From the NCBI RefSeq assembly GCF_002313155.2, contig NZ_NWFK02000001.1, forward strand, positions 1,054,001-1,118,000: 64,000 nucleotides of DNA, written 5' to 3'. The notes under the pieces are model-generated. The model made no database searches, had not been told where the DNA came from, and was given only the letters and a program-made list of their open reading frames with translations. This document shows positions 55,496 to 64,000 of the stretch, one piece after another (the first letter of the stretch is position 1; every line of letters starts with the position of its first letter). This DNA is from Psychrobacter sp. FDAARGOS_221. Its GTDB lineage: Bacteria; Pseudomonadota; Gammaproteobacteria; Pseudomonadales; Moraxellaceae. The translations under genes and the position numbers were made by a program.

Positions 55496-55945
55496 TTAGT
55501 TAACACGTTTCCAAGTTTGGCTACGCTTCAAGAAAGGCATACCTTTTACGTTACCTGTTAGCTTTAATGTTTTACCGTCATTAGCTAGGTTAACTGTACC
55601 GCCATATACTTTACCACTTTCTGGATCAACCAAGTCACCACCTGACCATTTATTGTTACCATCTGCTTTTAGGTTGGTTAAAATTGGCAGACCTACAATT
55701 GGTTTATTCTTTAATGCGCCTGAGCATTTTGAACAAACTTCTTTTGCTTTTGATGAATCATTGACTTTGACGATAGTGCCAGTAACAACACCGTTTTTCT
55801 CAGTCATTTTGATAACTGCTTTTTTCTCACCGGTTTTATCATCGACTGACTGCCACTGTGTATTGTTAAGTGAAGCCGCCATAGCTGCAGTTGACAAAAG
55901 ACCTGTTAACGTTGCAGTTGCTAATAATGTAGTGATACGTTTCAT
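55496..55945 (-). CDS. DUF2147 family secreted protein
   Basis: A 149-aa exported protein. A clear signal peptide (KRITTLLATATLTGLLSTAAMA, cut after AMA) precedes a small beta-rich domain of the DUF2147 family: GTIVKV, then the CSKC cysteine pair (about 71-74), PIVGLPIL, WSGGDLVDPESGKVYGGTVNL and LTGNVKGMPFLKRSQTWKR. The arrangement is the family's standard one; the two cysteines could form a disulfide. The function is unknown, but related proteins are periplasmic. An ATG with GGAG-like sequence upstream is used. Confidence 0.88.
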   Translation of the reverse strand: MKRITTLLATATLTGLLSTAAMAASLNNTQWQSVDDKTGEKKAVIKMTEKNGVVTGTIVKVNDSSKAKEVCSKCSGALKNKPIVGLPILTNLKADGNNKWSGGDLVDPESGKVYGGTVNLANDGKTLKLTGNVKGMPFLKRSQTWKRVN

Positions 55946-56390
55946 ATTCGACTCCTATCGAAAAAATAAATCCTTTTAAGGTATTAAACGTCTGCTATTT
56001 CAAGTATTTACTAATTTTAAAAAGTACTTTAATAGCGAAAACAAGCCAATAATACAATGTAAAATTAAACTTGTCGAGTAAAAACAATGAACTTTTACTT
56101 AAAACAGTATTTATAATCTAAAGTTATATATAGGCGAAACAATTGGGTGCATTTATTGCTCGTATGTTGCCAACAGCCTTTTACCAACTGCCAGTTAATA
56201 ACCACTTTGTTACTGCTGGTATTACCCCTATGCTTTTAATCAGCTAATAACCAATAATTAATAACTCGCTACTTAATCAGAGCAGATTTTTCGATCCTTA
56301 CATGAATAATCTTTACATGAATTTAAACTATTTTGGGCTTTACACAAAGCCAATCATATTTTAATCAGCCGTTTGCTATCATCCTTTATT
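55946..56390. other. Gene-free divergent interval, DUF2147 / AmiD-like
   Basis: 445 AT-rich bases. A near-direct repeat TTACATGAAT occurs near 56299 and 56313, and an imperfect hairpin TTGGGCTTT/AAAGCCAA lies near 56332-56352. No gene was seen. Confidence 0.4.
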
Positions 56391-57278
56391 ATGACTACAC
56401 CTAATCGTACTTTCTGTGCGCACACGCTTGCGACATTACGCCCATTATCTCTTGCTTGCGGCTTCGTCTTGGCACTTGCCGGCTGTACCACGACATCGCC
56501 CTTTATCATCGATAATAAAAGTTATCACTCACAAGGTCAGGAACAACGTATTAAGTTTATCGTGCTTCATTACACGGTCGGTAATAACGAGCGATCATTG
56601 AAACAACTAACCGAGGGAAATGTTAGCGTTCACTACTTAATCATGGATCACCAAGACGACAAGATTTATCAGTTGGTTGATGATGACAAACGGGCATGGC
56701 ATGCTGGTAAAGGCGCTTTTGCTAATAGAACCATGCTCAACGATACCTCAATCGGCATCGAGATTGTCAACCCTGGCATTAAGCCTGAATACAGACAAGT
56801 ATTACGCCAAACCGATGCAGAATATTATGCTTACGAGCACTACATGGACTTTGAAGAGGTTCAAATTGAAAAAGTCGCCTACCTTGTAGATAAGCTGGCT
56901 AAGCAATATGATATTGACCCAACCCATATTATTGGCCACTCTGATATGGCTCCTTCTAGAAAAATTGATCCTGGCGCCAAATTCCCATGGGAAAAACTAC
57001 ATAAAGAGTATGGTATCGGTGCTTGGTACGATGAGTTCGATAAATCTTATATCATGAATTCTGGAGAGTATGAGACGGCAAGCATTCAAGATATCAAGCA
57101 ACTATTTCGCGACTATGGTTACGATATCAATGACACAGATGAGTGGGATAAGTCTAGCCGCAATGTGATTTATGCCTTTCAATTACACTTTAGACCACAG
57201 CAGCCTACCGGGAATATGGACTCAGAAACCTACGCCATTTTAAGAGCGCTTAATGCGAAATATGTAGATCGAGATTAG
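56391..57278 (+). CDS. N-acetylmuramoyl-L-alanine amidase lipoprotein, AmiD-like
   Basis: A 295-aa amidase_2 enzyme that cuts between MurNAc and L-Ala of peptidoglycan or muropeptides. The lipobox LALAGC sits at about 25-30, so it is a predicted outer-membrane lipoprotein. Zinc ligands are the His in VLHYTV, the His in GHSDMAPSRKIDPG and the following Asp; the substrate-binding AWHAGKG block is also present. A PG_binding_1 domain closes the protein (about 225-290: SIQDIKQLFRDYGYDIN and TYAILRALN). This order matches E. coli AmiD. The frame opens at a TTG six codons earlier, but ATG is preferred. Confidence 0.9.
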   Translation: MTTPNRTFCAHTLATLRPLSLACGFVLALAGCTTTSPFIIDNKSYHSQGQEQRIKFIVLHYTVGNNERSLKQLTEGNVSVHYLIMDHQDDKIYQLVDDDKRAWHAGKGAFANRTMLNDTSIGIEIVNPGIKPEYRQVLRQTDAEYYAYEHYMDFEEVQIEKVAYLVDKLAKQYDIDPTHIIGHSDMAPSRKIDPGAKFPWEKLHKEYGIGAWYDEFDKSYIMNSGEYETASIQDIKQLFRDYGYDINDTDEWDKSSRNVIYAFQLHFRPQQPTGNMDSETYAILRALNAKYVDRD

Positions 57279-57305
57279 TTGTTGAATTCGATAGCTTTAA
57301 AATGC

Positions 57306-57346
57306 AAAGAGAGCGATAAAGATTAGTCTTTATTGCTCTCTTTTTT
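57306..57346. terminator. Bidirectional intrinsic terminator
   Basis: AAAGAGAGC and ATAAAGA pair with TCTTTAT and GCTCTCTTTTTT (one mismatch), tip TTAG. It lies between the amidase and the convergent M48 gene. Confidence 0.85.
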
Positions 57347-57421
57347 ACTTGAAGTCAGTATTGACTTAAAGCCATCAAAAGATCAGTTATACGCTGATGA
57401 CAAGCTGATGATAAATAGTGA

Positions 57422-58228
57422 CTAATTACCGTTAGGCGCTTTAGCAGCTGCCTGATAAATAGGCATTACTTCAGGTATTAACTTCTGGATTTTATTAATA
57501 CGCTGCGTTGAATTAGGGTGAGTAGACATTAAAGTTACAACCGCATTTGATCGGCCGTTGACCGCTTCCATTTTTTGCCAAACACCCATTGCTCTTTCTG
57601 GATTATAACCCGCCTGTGCCATTAAACGTACACCAATAGCATCCGCTTCCGACTCTTGGCTACGTGAAAAAGGCTTTGTTATACCTAAGTCACTAATCAA
57701 GCTCAACGACTGTGCATCAAGTCCAGTCTTAGCTTGAATTGCTGCACCACCAAACTGAATTGCCAAGCCAGTCAAGAGCTCTTGTCCTGCCCCTTTTTTA
57801 CTGTGTTCTTCCAAGGCATGCGCCATTTCATGACCAACCACAGCAGCAATTTCAGCATCGGTTAAATTTAGCTTTTCGACAATGCCGCTATATACCGCCA
57901 TTTTACCCCCTGGCATTGCCCAAGCATTCAGCTCAGGTGAACGAATTACCGTCATTTCCCATTTAAAAGGAACGCCCGTTGTATTGGCTTTATCAGCATA
58001 TGGTTTTAGACGATTAAAGACGCGATTAACACGAACCGCTGTATTAGAGGTTCTATCAATTGCCCCTTCTGCACTTGCTTTAGTCACTACTTGACTGTAG
58101 TTCTTAGCAGCCATATTGTTCATTGACGCTGTATCATAGCCTGCAATATCGGCAACAGTAGCACATCCAACTAAACTGGTCATGGTAGCCGCTAACAGAG
58201 ACATTTTTATTTTATTAATCGTATTCAT
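57422..58228 (-). CDS. M48-family metalloprotease lipoprotein (LoiP/YcaL-like)
   Basis: A 268-aa secreted zinc protease. The lipobox is LVGC at about 19-22, so it is probably an outer-membrane lipoprotein. The active site HEMAH (GHEMAHALEEHS) is followed at the usual distance by the third ligand Glu in SRSQESEADAIG. The preceding NAWAMPGGKMAVYSGIVEKL is a typical M48 block. The arrangement resembles E. coli LoiP and YcaL, periplasmic proteases in outer-membrane protein quality control. It is a single gene convergent on the AmiD-like amidase. Confidence 0.9.
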   Translation of the reverse strand: MNTINKIKMSLLAATMTSLVGCATVADIAGYDTASMNNMAAKNYSQVVTKASAEGAIDRTSNTAVRVNRVFNRLKPYADKANTTGVPFKWEMTVIRSPELNAWAMPGGKMAVYSGIVEKLNLTDAEIAAVVGHEMAHALEEHSKKGAGQELLTGLAIQFGGAAIQAKTGLDAQSLSLISDLGITKPFSRSQESEADAIGVRLMAQAGYNPERAMGVWQKMEAVNGRSNAVVTLMSTHPNSTQRINKIQKLIPEVMPIYQAAAKAPNGN

Positions 58229-58495
58229 ACATATCCTTATACAAAAGAGAGGGCGTTCAATTGAAGGATCTCTAACACCGAAATGTAGTCAGAACTTAAG
58301 ACTCTTGATACTGACGAGTCGTTAGTTAGTTACTTACACAAAATGTACCTTATATGTAAATAATGTATCGATAATATTAATAAAGTTAAATTACCACATC
58401 TAATAAATAGTGTCTACCATTAAGTTAAACTACTAATAGTTGTCTGCTTTTAATGAAAAGATACAACTAGTTAACGCCCTCCTCTAAAATGTTTT

Positions 58496-60430
58496 TTATT
58501 CTCTACTTCCAGATAATGCTTGCTTAAACATGGGTATTAGCAGTCTATTACCATATTCGCTTAAATGGTCACCATCATAATAAATGGGTCGGCCATGGTA
58601 CTCCCCCATACATTCAGTCATAGAACATAAATAGCGGGTTGGATCTAATAGCTGTACATTATCGTTTTTGGCTACGTTATAAAGAATATTTAGTGCTTCT
58701 TTATTACGCTTGTCATAAGCATGCCGTGGCAAAGACACATCGGCTTGCTGCTGCTGTAATAATAGTGCTCGGCTTACTCGCTTGGGGATATTTTGCTGCA
58801 TTTCGGGTACTGGTAATACCAGATAAACTGTTCGATTAGCAGATATTTGTTGAATACTTCTATCAAGGTTAGTATTGAATTGTGATAACAGCTCAGGCGT
58901 CGCTTTCTGGTACTCTTCATCAAAATAGATTAACGGCTGCGTATCAATTGAGTTGATGATACGTTCTGGATCATTTTGTCCATACAGGTATACCGCTGTT
59001 CTAGAACCCCAAAACACAGGAGTATTTTGATAGTTGCTCTGTAAAAACTCGAGTCGTTTCAAGTTTTCCTGCTTACAGTCCACTCCTTTCTCACGAATAT
59101 GAGCATCCAATATGAAAGGGCAAGAGGATCTTGTTAAGGCAATGATTCCTTCCTTATTTAAGTCAAGAGCATCCGCTAAAGCAGTGGTTATAGCATCCGC
59201 ATGGCTATCTCCAACCATTATGGCGCGTATATTATCTTTATTACCAATATAACAAGGAAATTCTTCATCTAGCATACACCGATAAGGATTTTTATTGTTT
59301 GCCTCTTCAGTTGCTGCAATGACACTAGGCGAATAATGCCAAATGAAACCCTCTGTTTTATAAGCTGCCCGCCCAACGATGGCAATCAGTATCATCATGT
59401 ATAGAGGCTTAAAGGTGAGCACCTTTTTAATACCTTTATGTGCTGTGTGCCAGTTTCTTTTTTCAATAAAATGATAGCTTAAATACCCCAACCCAACAGA
59501 CAACAATATACCAATAAAAATACTGTATTTTGGTAAGTCAAAATAATAGATAGCGACCACTAATGGCCAATGCCACAGATAAATAGAATAGGACCATGCA
59601 CCTAGTTTTTGTGCTAATGCGTTACGACTAATCAGTCCGTCTTCACGTTGAGATTGAATAATTAAAAAAGTACCAATGACTGGAAACAGTGCTAAATAAC
59701 CTGGCCAAGCATTCTCAGCTGAAATAAATAAATAAGAGCCGGTGACAGCGGCTAAGCCTATCCACTGGGCATATTTTTTATAACGGTGCAAGACGGTAAT
59801 CGGATATAAATAAGCAATACCTCCCACCATCATTTCCCATGCTCTTGATGGCAGCAGATAATAAGCGCTGTCTGGGGTCTTGTAAGAGGCATAAATACAG
59901 TAGGCAAAACCAACAATCGCTGAAGCCAGTATCAGTCGCTTTAGTACCTGTAGGCTGAAAAACTTGCCAAGCAGTACCAGCAAAAGAGGATAAATAATAT
60001 AAAATTGCCACTCTACTGATAAAGACCAACTGTGCAGCAGCCACTTCTGGTGTGATGCAGTATCAAAGTACCCTGCTTCATTGTTATAGGTGAAATTAGA
60101 GAAGAACCCTATGCTACTAGCCACATGTCGTCCAAGTACCTTGTAATCTAAAGGTATAAGATAAAACCAACCAAAGATGAGTAAGGCTATACATAAAGCT
60201 GCCAGTGCAGGGACAATCCGATTGGCACGTGCCATATAAAATTTAGACAGCAAAAAGTTTTGATTTTCGAGGCCACGAAAAATAATACTTGTCATCAAAA
60301 ATCCAGAGATGACAAAAAATACATCCACACCCGCAAACCCGCCTGGCATCCATGCAGGATTAAAGTGAAATAAAACCACGGCTACAACAGCAACTGCACG
60401 TAGACCATTAATATCTGTTCTAAACTTCAT
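58496..60430 (-). CDS. OafA/YrhL-type acyltransferase with C-terminal SGNH domain
   Basis: A 644-aa membrane O-acyltransferase. The acyltransferase-3 domain (about 1-345) starts RTDINGLRAVAVVAVVLFHF with the conserved His, followed by PGGFAGVDVFFVISGFLMT; about ten helices are visible. The periplasmic SGNH hydrolase-like domain (about 375-640) has the nucleophile Ser in VGDSHAD and the Asp and His in YDGDHLSEYG. Such enzymes add acetyl groups to LPS O-antigen, exopolysaccharide or peptidoglycan. No polysaccharide locus is adjacent, so the acceptor is unknown. The start is supported by length; the Shine-Dalgarno sequence is weak. Confidence 0.9.
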   Translation of the reverse strand: MKFRTDINGLRAVAVVAVVLFHFNPAWMPGGFAGVDVFFVISGFLMTSIIFRGLENQNFLLSKFYMARANRIVPALAALCIALLIFGWFYLIPLDYKVLGRHVASSIGFFSNFTYNNEAGYFDTASHQKWLLHSWSLSVEWQFYIIYPLLLVLLGKFFSLQVLKRLILASAIVGFAYCIYASYKTPDSAYYLLPSRAWEMMVGGIAYLYPITVLHRYKKYAQWIGLAAVTGSYLFISAENAWPGYLALFPVIGTFLIIQSQREDGLISRNALAQKLGAWSYSIYLWHWPLVVAIYYFDLPKYSIFIGILLSVGLGYLSYHFIEKRNWHTAHKGIKKVLTFKPLYMMILIAIVGRAAYKTEGFIWHYSPSVIAATEEANNKNPYRCMLDEEFPCYIGNKDNIRAIMVGDSHADAITTALADALDLNKEGIIALTRSSCPFILDAHIREKGVDCKQENLKRLEFLQSNYQNTPVFWGSRTAVYLYGQNDPERIINSIDTQPLIYFDEEYQKATPELLSQFNTNLDRSIQQISANRTVYLVLPVPEMQQNIPKRVSRALLLQQQQADVSLPRHAYDKRNKEALNILYNVAKNDNVQLLDPTRYLCSMTECMGEYHGRPIYYDGDHLSEYGNRLLIPMFKQALSGSRE

Positions 60431-60655
60431 AGGTTGATTCTATTGGTTGGTAAGTTTGGTTTGCTTATGAATAAAAGAAAATATCCGCTATTATACCCAT
60501 AGTCACTACAAAGCCTGGCTTAGTATTTGATAAGGGTGATATATGAGATAAAGTTACTCTCCGTAGTCGCAAATAGTGCTCTAACTGGTTGCTAAGCTTA
60601 AAATGGTAAAATAGATCATTAAACCCTATTCTGCATTATCCAAACAGGAGCTATC

Positions 60656-60862
60656 ATGAGTCACTCACAACCTGATTATTCTCAACCTGAAGAGCTAGAA
60701 GCCTACTTTAAACGTAAAGCCGAACAGGAAAAGCTGGCACAACAACAAGCTCAGCGAGAAGCTGAAGAGCTGTCTGCATATGAGGCTTGTGTATTAAAAG
60801 AAAGTGCCAGAGTGAAAGAGTTAATTGCGCAGGCGCAAGCAAAAGATGAGCACAAAGATTAA
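60656..60862 (+). CDS. Small charged protein of unknown function
   Basis: A 68-aa hydrophilic protein. After the short start SHSQPDYSQPEE, residues 13-66 look like one long charged helix rich in Glu, Lys, Gln and Ala (FKRKAEQEKLAQQQAQREAE), with a Cys at about 45. There is no membrane segment. A strong AGGAG six bases before the ATG and codon use like its neighbours argue that it is real. It converges on the Sel1 gene and shares its terminator. Not recognised. Confidence 0.6.
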   Translation: MSHSQPDYSQPEELEAYFKRKAEQEKLAQQQAQREAEELSAYEACVLKESARVKELIAQAQAKDEHKD

Positions 60863-60886
60863 AGCCAACCTCTGATACTAAATTTT

Positions 60887-60929
60887 AACCACAAAAAAGG
60901 TGAGCCATTTCTGACTCACCTTTTTATTT
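60887..60929. terminator. Intrinsic terminator, copy A of a duplicated element
   Basis: An A run, GGTGAG, a 10-base loop, CTCACC and a T run. About 45 bases are nearly identical to 62284-62325 (one A and one T differ). It lies between the 68-aa gene and the Sel1 gene. Confidence 0.85.
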
Positions 60930-60950
60930 AACCATATATACGTGTAAAAA

Positions 60951-62168
60951 CTAATGTTTTGCTTCTTGTAACGACTCAATTTCTAATACTGATTCACAGC
61001 CTTGTTGCAAACCTAGATCACAAGCCTGTTGGTACCAGTCTTTTGCCGTATCTAAATTCTTTTCTACGCCGTGGCCTTTTTTGTATAAGCTACCCATACT
61101 GTGATAACCAAAAGCAAAATTATTCTCAATAGCTTGGAGGTAGTACGCTTTTGCTTTTTCAAAGTCCTGTGGCACGCCATAGCCATTCTCATACATATCA
61201 CCCAGATTATTTATTGCTACTGGATATCCATCTGCAATCGCTTGTTGGTATAAATCAATGGCTTTTTGATAATCCACATCAACACCTTTACCTGCTACAT
61301 ACATATTCGCTACATTGATGTCTGCTCCAGGATAGCCATTATTAGCTGCTCTGACATACCAAAAGAAAGCTTGCTCAAAGTTTTGTTCAACACCACCGAT
61401 GCCAAAATAATTCATTTCCCCTAATATAAATTGCGCCTCATTTGCACCTTGCTGTGCTGCTTCTTTTGCATAAGGTAGCGCCAATTCATACTCATCCATT
61501 TCATAGCATGTCTCTGCATAGATAGTAGACAGTGATACATTATTTATTGGATGTTTGAGCGCTTGGATTTTAAATAATTCTGCTTTTTCGTTATTCTTAG
61601 GTGTTCCCATCCCACAATAATACATAGCAGCCAATGTCAGCTCCTCATAGCCTACACCAAATATTTGATTCTGATTTGACTCAACCAACTTATTTTGCCA
61701 ATAAAATGCCTGCTCATAATCAGTATCGGTGCCTCTGCCATAGCGATACATATACGGCAAATCCTGCAATGACCCATAAACACCACTCTTAGCTGCTTTT
61801 AATGTCCAATAAAATCCTTTATCGACATCTTTTTCAACATTATATATACCATCCAAGTACATACTAGCTAATAACCAATAAATCTTTGGGTTACTGTCAC
61901 TCCCTTTCTCAAGCCAATATAGCCCTTTATCAACATCTTTTTCTACGCCAATACCTTCTAAGTACATACCACCTAACCGAGCCTGCGACTCAAGGTCACC
62001 GTTATTTGCTTTGGCTTTGATAACGGGTAAAATATATTGCCAAGCCTCATTTGTAATTTCATCGTTGGCTTGAGTGGGTAAGGAATAAGTAAGCGAAACA
62101 GTTGCCAGGCTTAAGGCTAGAAAAGTTGATCTAGCGAGGGGTAATAGCAGTTTAGATAGTGAAGGCAT
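60951..62168 (-). CDS. Secreted Sel1-repeat protein
   Basis: A 405-aa protein with a signal peptide (LPLARSTFLALSLATVSLTYSLPTQA, cut before NDEIT) and roughly nine to ten Sel1-like repeats of about 36 residues. Repeat cores such as ARLGGMYLEGIGVEKDVDKGLYWLEKG, NLGDMYENGYGVPQDFEKAKAYYLQA and SMGSLYKKGHGVEKNLDTAKDWYQQA are clear. The repeats form an alpha-solenoid for protein binding in the periplasm. A C-terminal segment has two Cys (QACDLGLQQGC). The partner is unknown. The gene sits between two near-identical terminators, and upstream on the same strand is purL. Confidence 0.88.
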   Translation of the reverse strand: MPSLSKLLLPLARSTFLALSLATVSLTYSLPTQANDEITNEAWQYILPVIKAKANNGDLESQARLGGMYLEGIGVEKDVDKGLYWLEKGSDSNPKIYWLLASMYLDGIYNVEKDVDKGFYWTLKAAKSGVYGSLQDLPYMYRYGRGTDTDYEQAFYWQNKLVESNQNQIFGVGYEELTLAAMYYCGMGTPKNNEKAELFKIQALKHPINNVSLSTIYAETCYEMDEYELALPYAKEAAQQGANEAQFILGEMNYFGIGGVEQNFEQAFFWYVRAANNGYPGADINVANMYVAGKGVDVDYQKAIDLYQQAIADGYPVAINNLGDMYENGYGVPQDFEKAKAYYLQAIENNFAFGYHSMGSLYKKGHGVEKNLDTAKDWYQQACDLGLQQGCESVLEIESLQEAKH

Positions 62169-62283
62169 GAATTATCCGTAAAAGTGAGCAATCGCTCTAA
62201 AAAGTCTATTTACTTTAAAATAATTAATGCAGTTAGGCAACCAATCATTTCCAATCAATATTTCATTTAAAAAGCCAACACTG

Positions 62284-62325
62284 AACCACAAAAAAAGGTG
62301 AGCCATTTCTGACTCACCTTTTTAT
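62284..62325 (-). terminator. Intrinsic terminator after purL, copy B of a duplicated element
   Basis: The same hairpin as 60887-60929, including the loop bases, which are not needed for function and so indicate common descent. Confidence 0.85.
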
Positions 62326-62353
62326 TAACGCTCTAAATTAAGTAATGCGACGT

Positions 62354-64000
62354 CTAGCGCAACCAAGCACGAGCGTTGCGGAACATACGCATCCACGCAC
62401 CGTCCTCATCCCACTCTTCTGGCTTCCAGCTGTGGTTCACCGCACGTAATGTACGCTCAGGGTGTGGCATCATCAGGGTCACACGACCATCAGTGCTACA
62501 AATACCAGTCACACCACCTAGTGAACCGTTCGGGTTCAGTGGGTAAGTTTCAGTTGGGTTGCCTTGGCTATCAACATAGCGCATCGCAACTTGACCGTGA
62601 TTTGACATACCTTCGATGTCCGTCTCATTTAAGGTCGCAAAACCTTCACCATGCGCCACAGCGATAGGTAAAATGCTGTCTTGCATACCTTTTAACAAGA
62701 TAGACTTGGTACGTTCAACTTTCACGTTCACAGTACGTGCTTCAAAGCGTGCTGACTTGTTGTATGTGAAGCGTGGGAAGTTCTCCGCGCCTGGAATTAA
62801 GTCTTTTAGCTGTGCCATCATCTGACAGCCGTTACACACACCTAAGCTGAAGGTGTCAGGACGCGTGAAGAAACGGACAAACTGCATACGTAGCTCATCA
62901 TGGAATAAGATTGAGTTTGCCCAGCCAGAGCCAGCGCCCAATACGTCACCATAACTAAAGCCGCCACAAGCCACTAAACCATTGAAATCACGTAAGTCGA
63001 TACGGCCTTCTAATAAGTCGCTCATGTGTACGTCAACCGCATCGAAGCCGGCACGTACAAAGCCTGCTGCCATTTCCAACTGGCCATTCACACCTTGCTC
63101 ACGCAAGATAGCGACTTTTGGCTTATTAGGACGGCTTGCTAAATAAGGCTCTTCAACTTTTTGATTCAAGTCAAAGTTTGCTTGTGCAATTAGACCGTGA
63201 TGATTTGGATCAGCAATTAAGTCAAACTCTTGCTGTACGCACGCTGGATTATCACGGCGCTTAGCGATTTGATAGCTCACTTGCGTCCAGGTTTGTTGTA
63301 AGTCACTGCGGCTAAATACTAACGCATTGTCGCCTTGATGTGACGGTGTAATGATGGTTAGTTTGTCTTGATTTGCACCGCCTACTGGTGTCTCAATGGT
63401 TTGACCGATTAAGGTTAGCATCTCAGAAACTTGATGCTCTTCGGCCAATGCCATGGCTGCTTCAAGATGCTCTGGTAATACTTGAATCACTGCACCTAAT
63501 TCTTCAGCGAACAATTGACCCAATAGATTATCATTGCTTAGGTTTAGGTTAATGGCCAAGCGATTGGTGAACTGCATTTCAGCAACGGTTGCCAATAGAC
63601 CGCCATCACCAATATCGTGATAAGCACTGATGACAGCTTGCTCATTCGCTGCTTGGATAAAGTTAAAGAAGTTAACCAAATCTTGTGGATTTTCTAGATC
63701 TGGGCACTCATTACCCAACTGGCTTTGAGTTTGCGCTAAAATTGAACCGCCAAGGCGCAACTTACCGCGTGATAGGTCTAAGCGGTACAAGCCTGCATCT
63801 ACATTTTTAAGCTCAGGGGTTAGCGTCTTATTCACATCTTGTACTGGTGCAAAAGCAGAGATAACCAAGCTCATTGGGCTAACCACTGACTTTTCTTCAC
63901 CCTCATCTTGCCAATTGGCACGCATAGACAGCGAGTCTTTACCTACTGGAATCGCAATACCTAATGCAGGGCACAGTTCCTGACCGATGGCATATACTGC
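62354..64000 (-). CDS. purL: Phosphoribosylformylglycinamidine synthase, C-terminal part, runs off the window
   Basis: The 3' part of purL, 548 codons plus stop; the coding frame continues beyond 64000 without an upstream start, and the Met at 63925 is internal. PurL makes FGAM from FGAR, glutamine and ATP in purine synthesis. The visible region holds the end of the synthase (GIAIPVGKDSLSM, ANQEAVISAYHDIGDGGLL, with AVIQV) and the glutamine amidotransferase domain (about the last 290 residues): nucleophile Cys in LGVCNGCQMM, then MPHPERTLRA with His and Glu. No defect is seen. It is followed by a terminator. Confidence 0.97.
   Translation of the reverse strand, partial: AVYAIGQELCPALGIAIPVGKDSLSMRANWQDEGEEKSVVSPMSLVISAFAPVQDVNKTLTPELKNVDAGLYRLDLSRGKLRLGGSILAQTQSQLGNECPDLENPQDLVNFFNFIQAANEQAVISAYHDIGDGGLLATVAEMQFTNRLAINLNLSNDNLLGQLFAEELGAVIQVLPEHLEAAMALAEEHQVSEMLTLIGQTIETPVGGANQDKLTIITPSHQGDNALVFSRSDLQQTWTQVSYQIAKRRDNPACVQQEFDLIADPNHHGLIAQANFDLNQKVEEPYLASRPNKPKVAILREQGVNGQLEMAAGFVRAGFDAVDVHMSDLLEGRIDLRDFNGLVACGGFSYGDVLGAGSGWANSILFHDELRMQFVRFFTRPDTFSLGVCNGCQMMAQLKDLIPGAENFPRFTYNKSARFEARTVNVKVERTKSILLKGMQDSILPIAVAHGEGFATLNETDIEGMSNHGQVAMRYVDSQGNPTETYPLNPNGSLGGVTGICSTDGRVTLMMPHPERTLRAVNHSWKPEEWDEDGAWMRMFRNARAWLR

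Noticed and set aside
1..64000. tRNA, rRNA, prophage, toxin-antitoxin or restriction/defence genes
   Set aside because: None recognised on either strand; the window is mostly conserved chromosomal genes.

Overview
The window looks like a chromosomal segment of a moderately AT-rich gammaproteobacterium of the family Moraxellaceae, most likely Psychrobacter. This rests on protein features and gene order (gmk-rpoZ-spoT with a degenerate SpoT synthetase domain, rpsB-tsf opposite map-glnD-dapC, an ETHE1-type hydrolase, a BLUF photoreceptor). No database search was possible, so the genus is an inference. I see no rRNA, tRNA, CRISPR array or prophage. Almost every operon end carries a strong A-tract/T-tract intrinsic terminator.

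Layout: (1) 1-5.2 kb: aqpZ, a DUF924 gene, pncB and htpG, the last with a textbook sigma-32 promoter. (2) 5.3-13.2 kb: an amine (putrescine-type) catabolic locus. puuD and a puuR-like gene run leftward; a puuA-type glutamate-amine ligase, a puuB-type FAD oxidase, an NhaC-family carrier and a YneI/Sad-type aldehyde dehydrogenase run rightward. Two identical 14-bp boxes sit on the two divergent promoters. (3) 13.4-21.3 kb: a thioesterase, ispH, gmk, rpoZ, spoT and ridA. A complete 1188-bp IS3-family (IS407-like) element with a GATG target duplication sits inside the 5' end of spoT. (4) 21.5-31.7 kb: priA, a czcD-type exporter, two small unknown genes, an MBL-fold persulfide dioxygenase-like gene, serA divergent from a D-2-hydroxyglutarate dehydrogenase-like gene, and a BLUF protein with a C-terminal membrane anchor. 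(5) 32.5-41.5 kb: a GNAT-nitrilase fusion, a membrane thioredoxin, an NCS2 permease, an EamA transporter, ppc and a ydhR-like gene. (6) 41.6-49.3 kb: tsf, rpsB, map, glnD and dapC. (7) 49.5-58.2 kb: a CBS/DUF294 protein with a DEDDh exonuclease, dacB, DUF421 and DUF2147 genes, an AmiD-like lipoprotein amidase and an M48 lipoprotein protease. (8) 58.5-64 kb: an OafA-type acyltransferase, a 68-aa charged protein, a Sel1-repeat protein between two near-identical terminators, and the 3' part of purL running off the window.

Functional links: the amine locus plausibly imports an amine, attaches glutamate, oxidises it, and releases a GABA-like product and a semialdehyde, under a cupin-XRE repressor. 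SerA and the neighbouring FAD dehydrogenase plausibly form a 2-hydroxyglutarate recycling pair. dacB, amiD-like, the M48 protease and the acyltransferase all act on the envelope.

The strongest unexpected observation is the IS in spoT. Removing the element and one GATG copy restores one open frame of about 810 codons, so the resident allele has lost its native start, its ribosome binding site and about 72 N-terminal residues, while the hydrolase domain stays intact. I found no clear case for a wholly new multi-gene system. The best leads are this spoT allele, the paired boxes in the amine locus, and the membrane-anchored BLUF protein.
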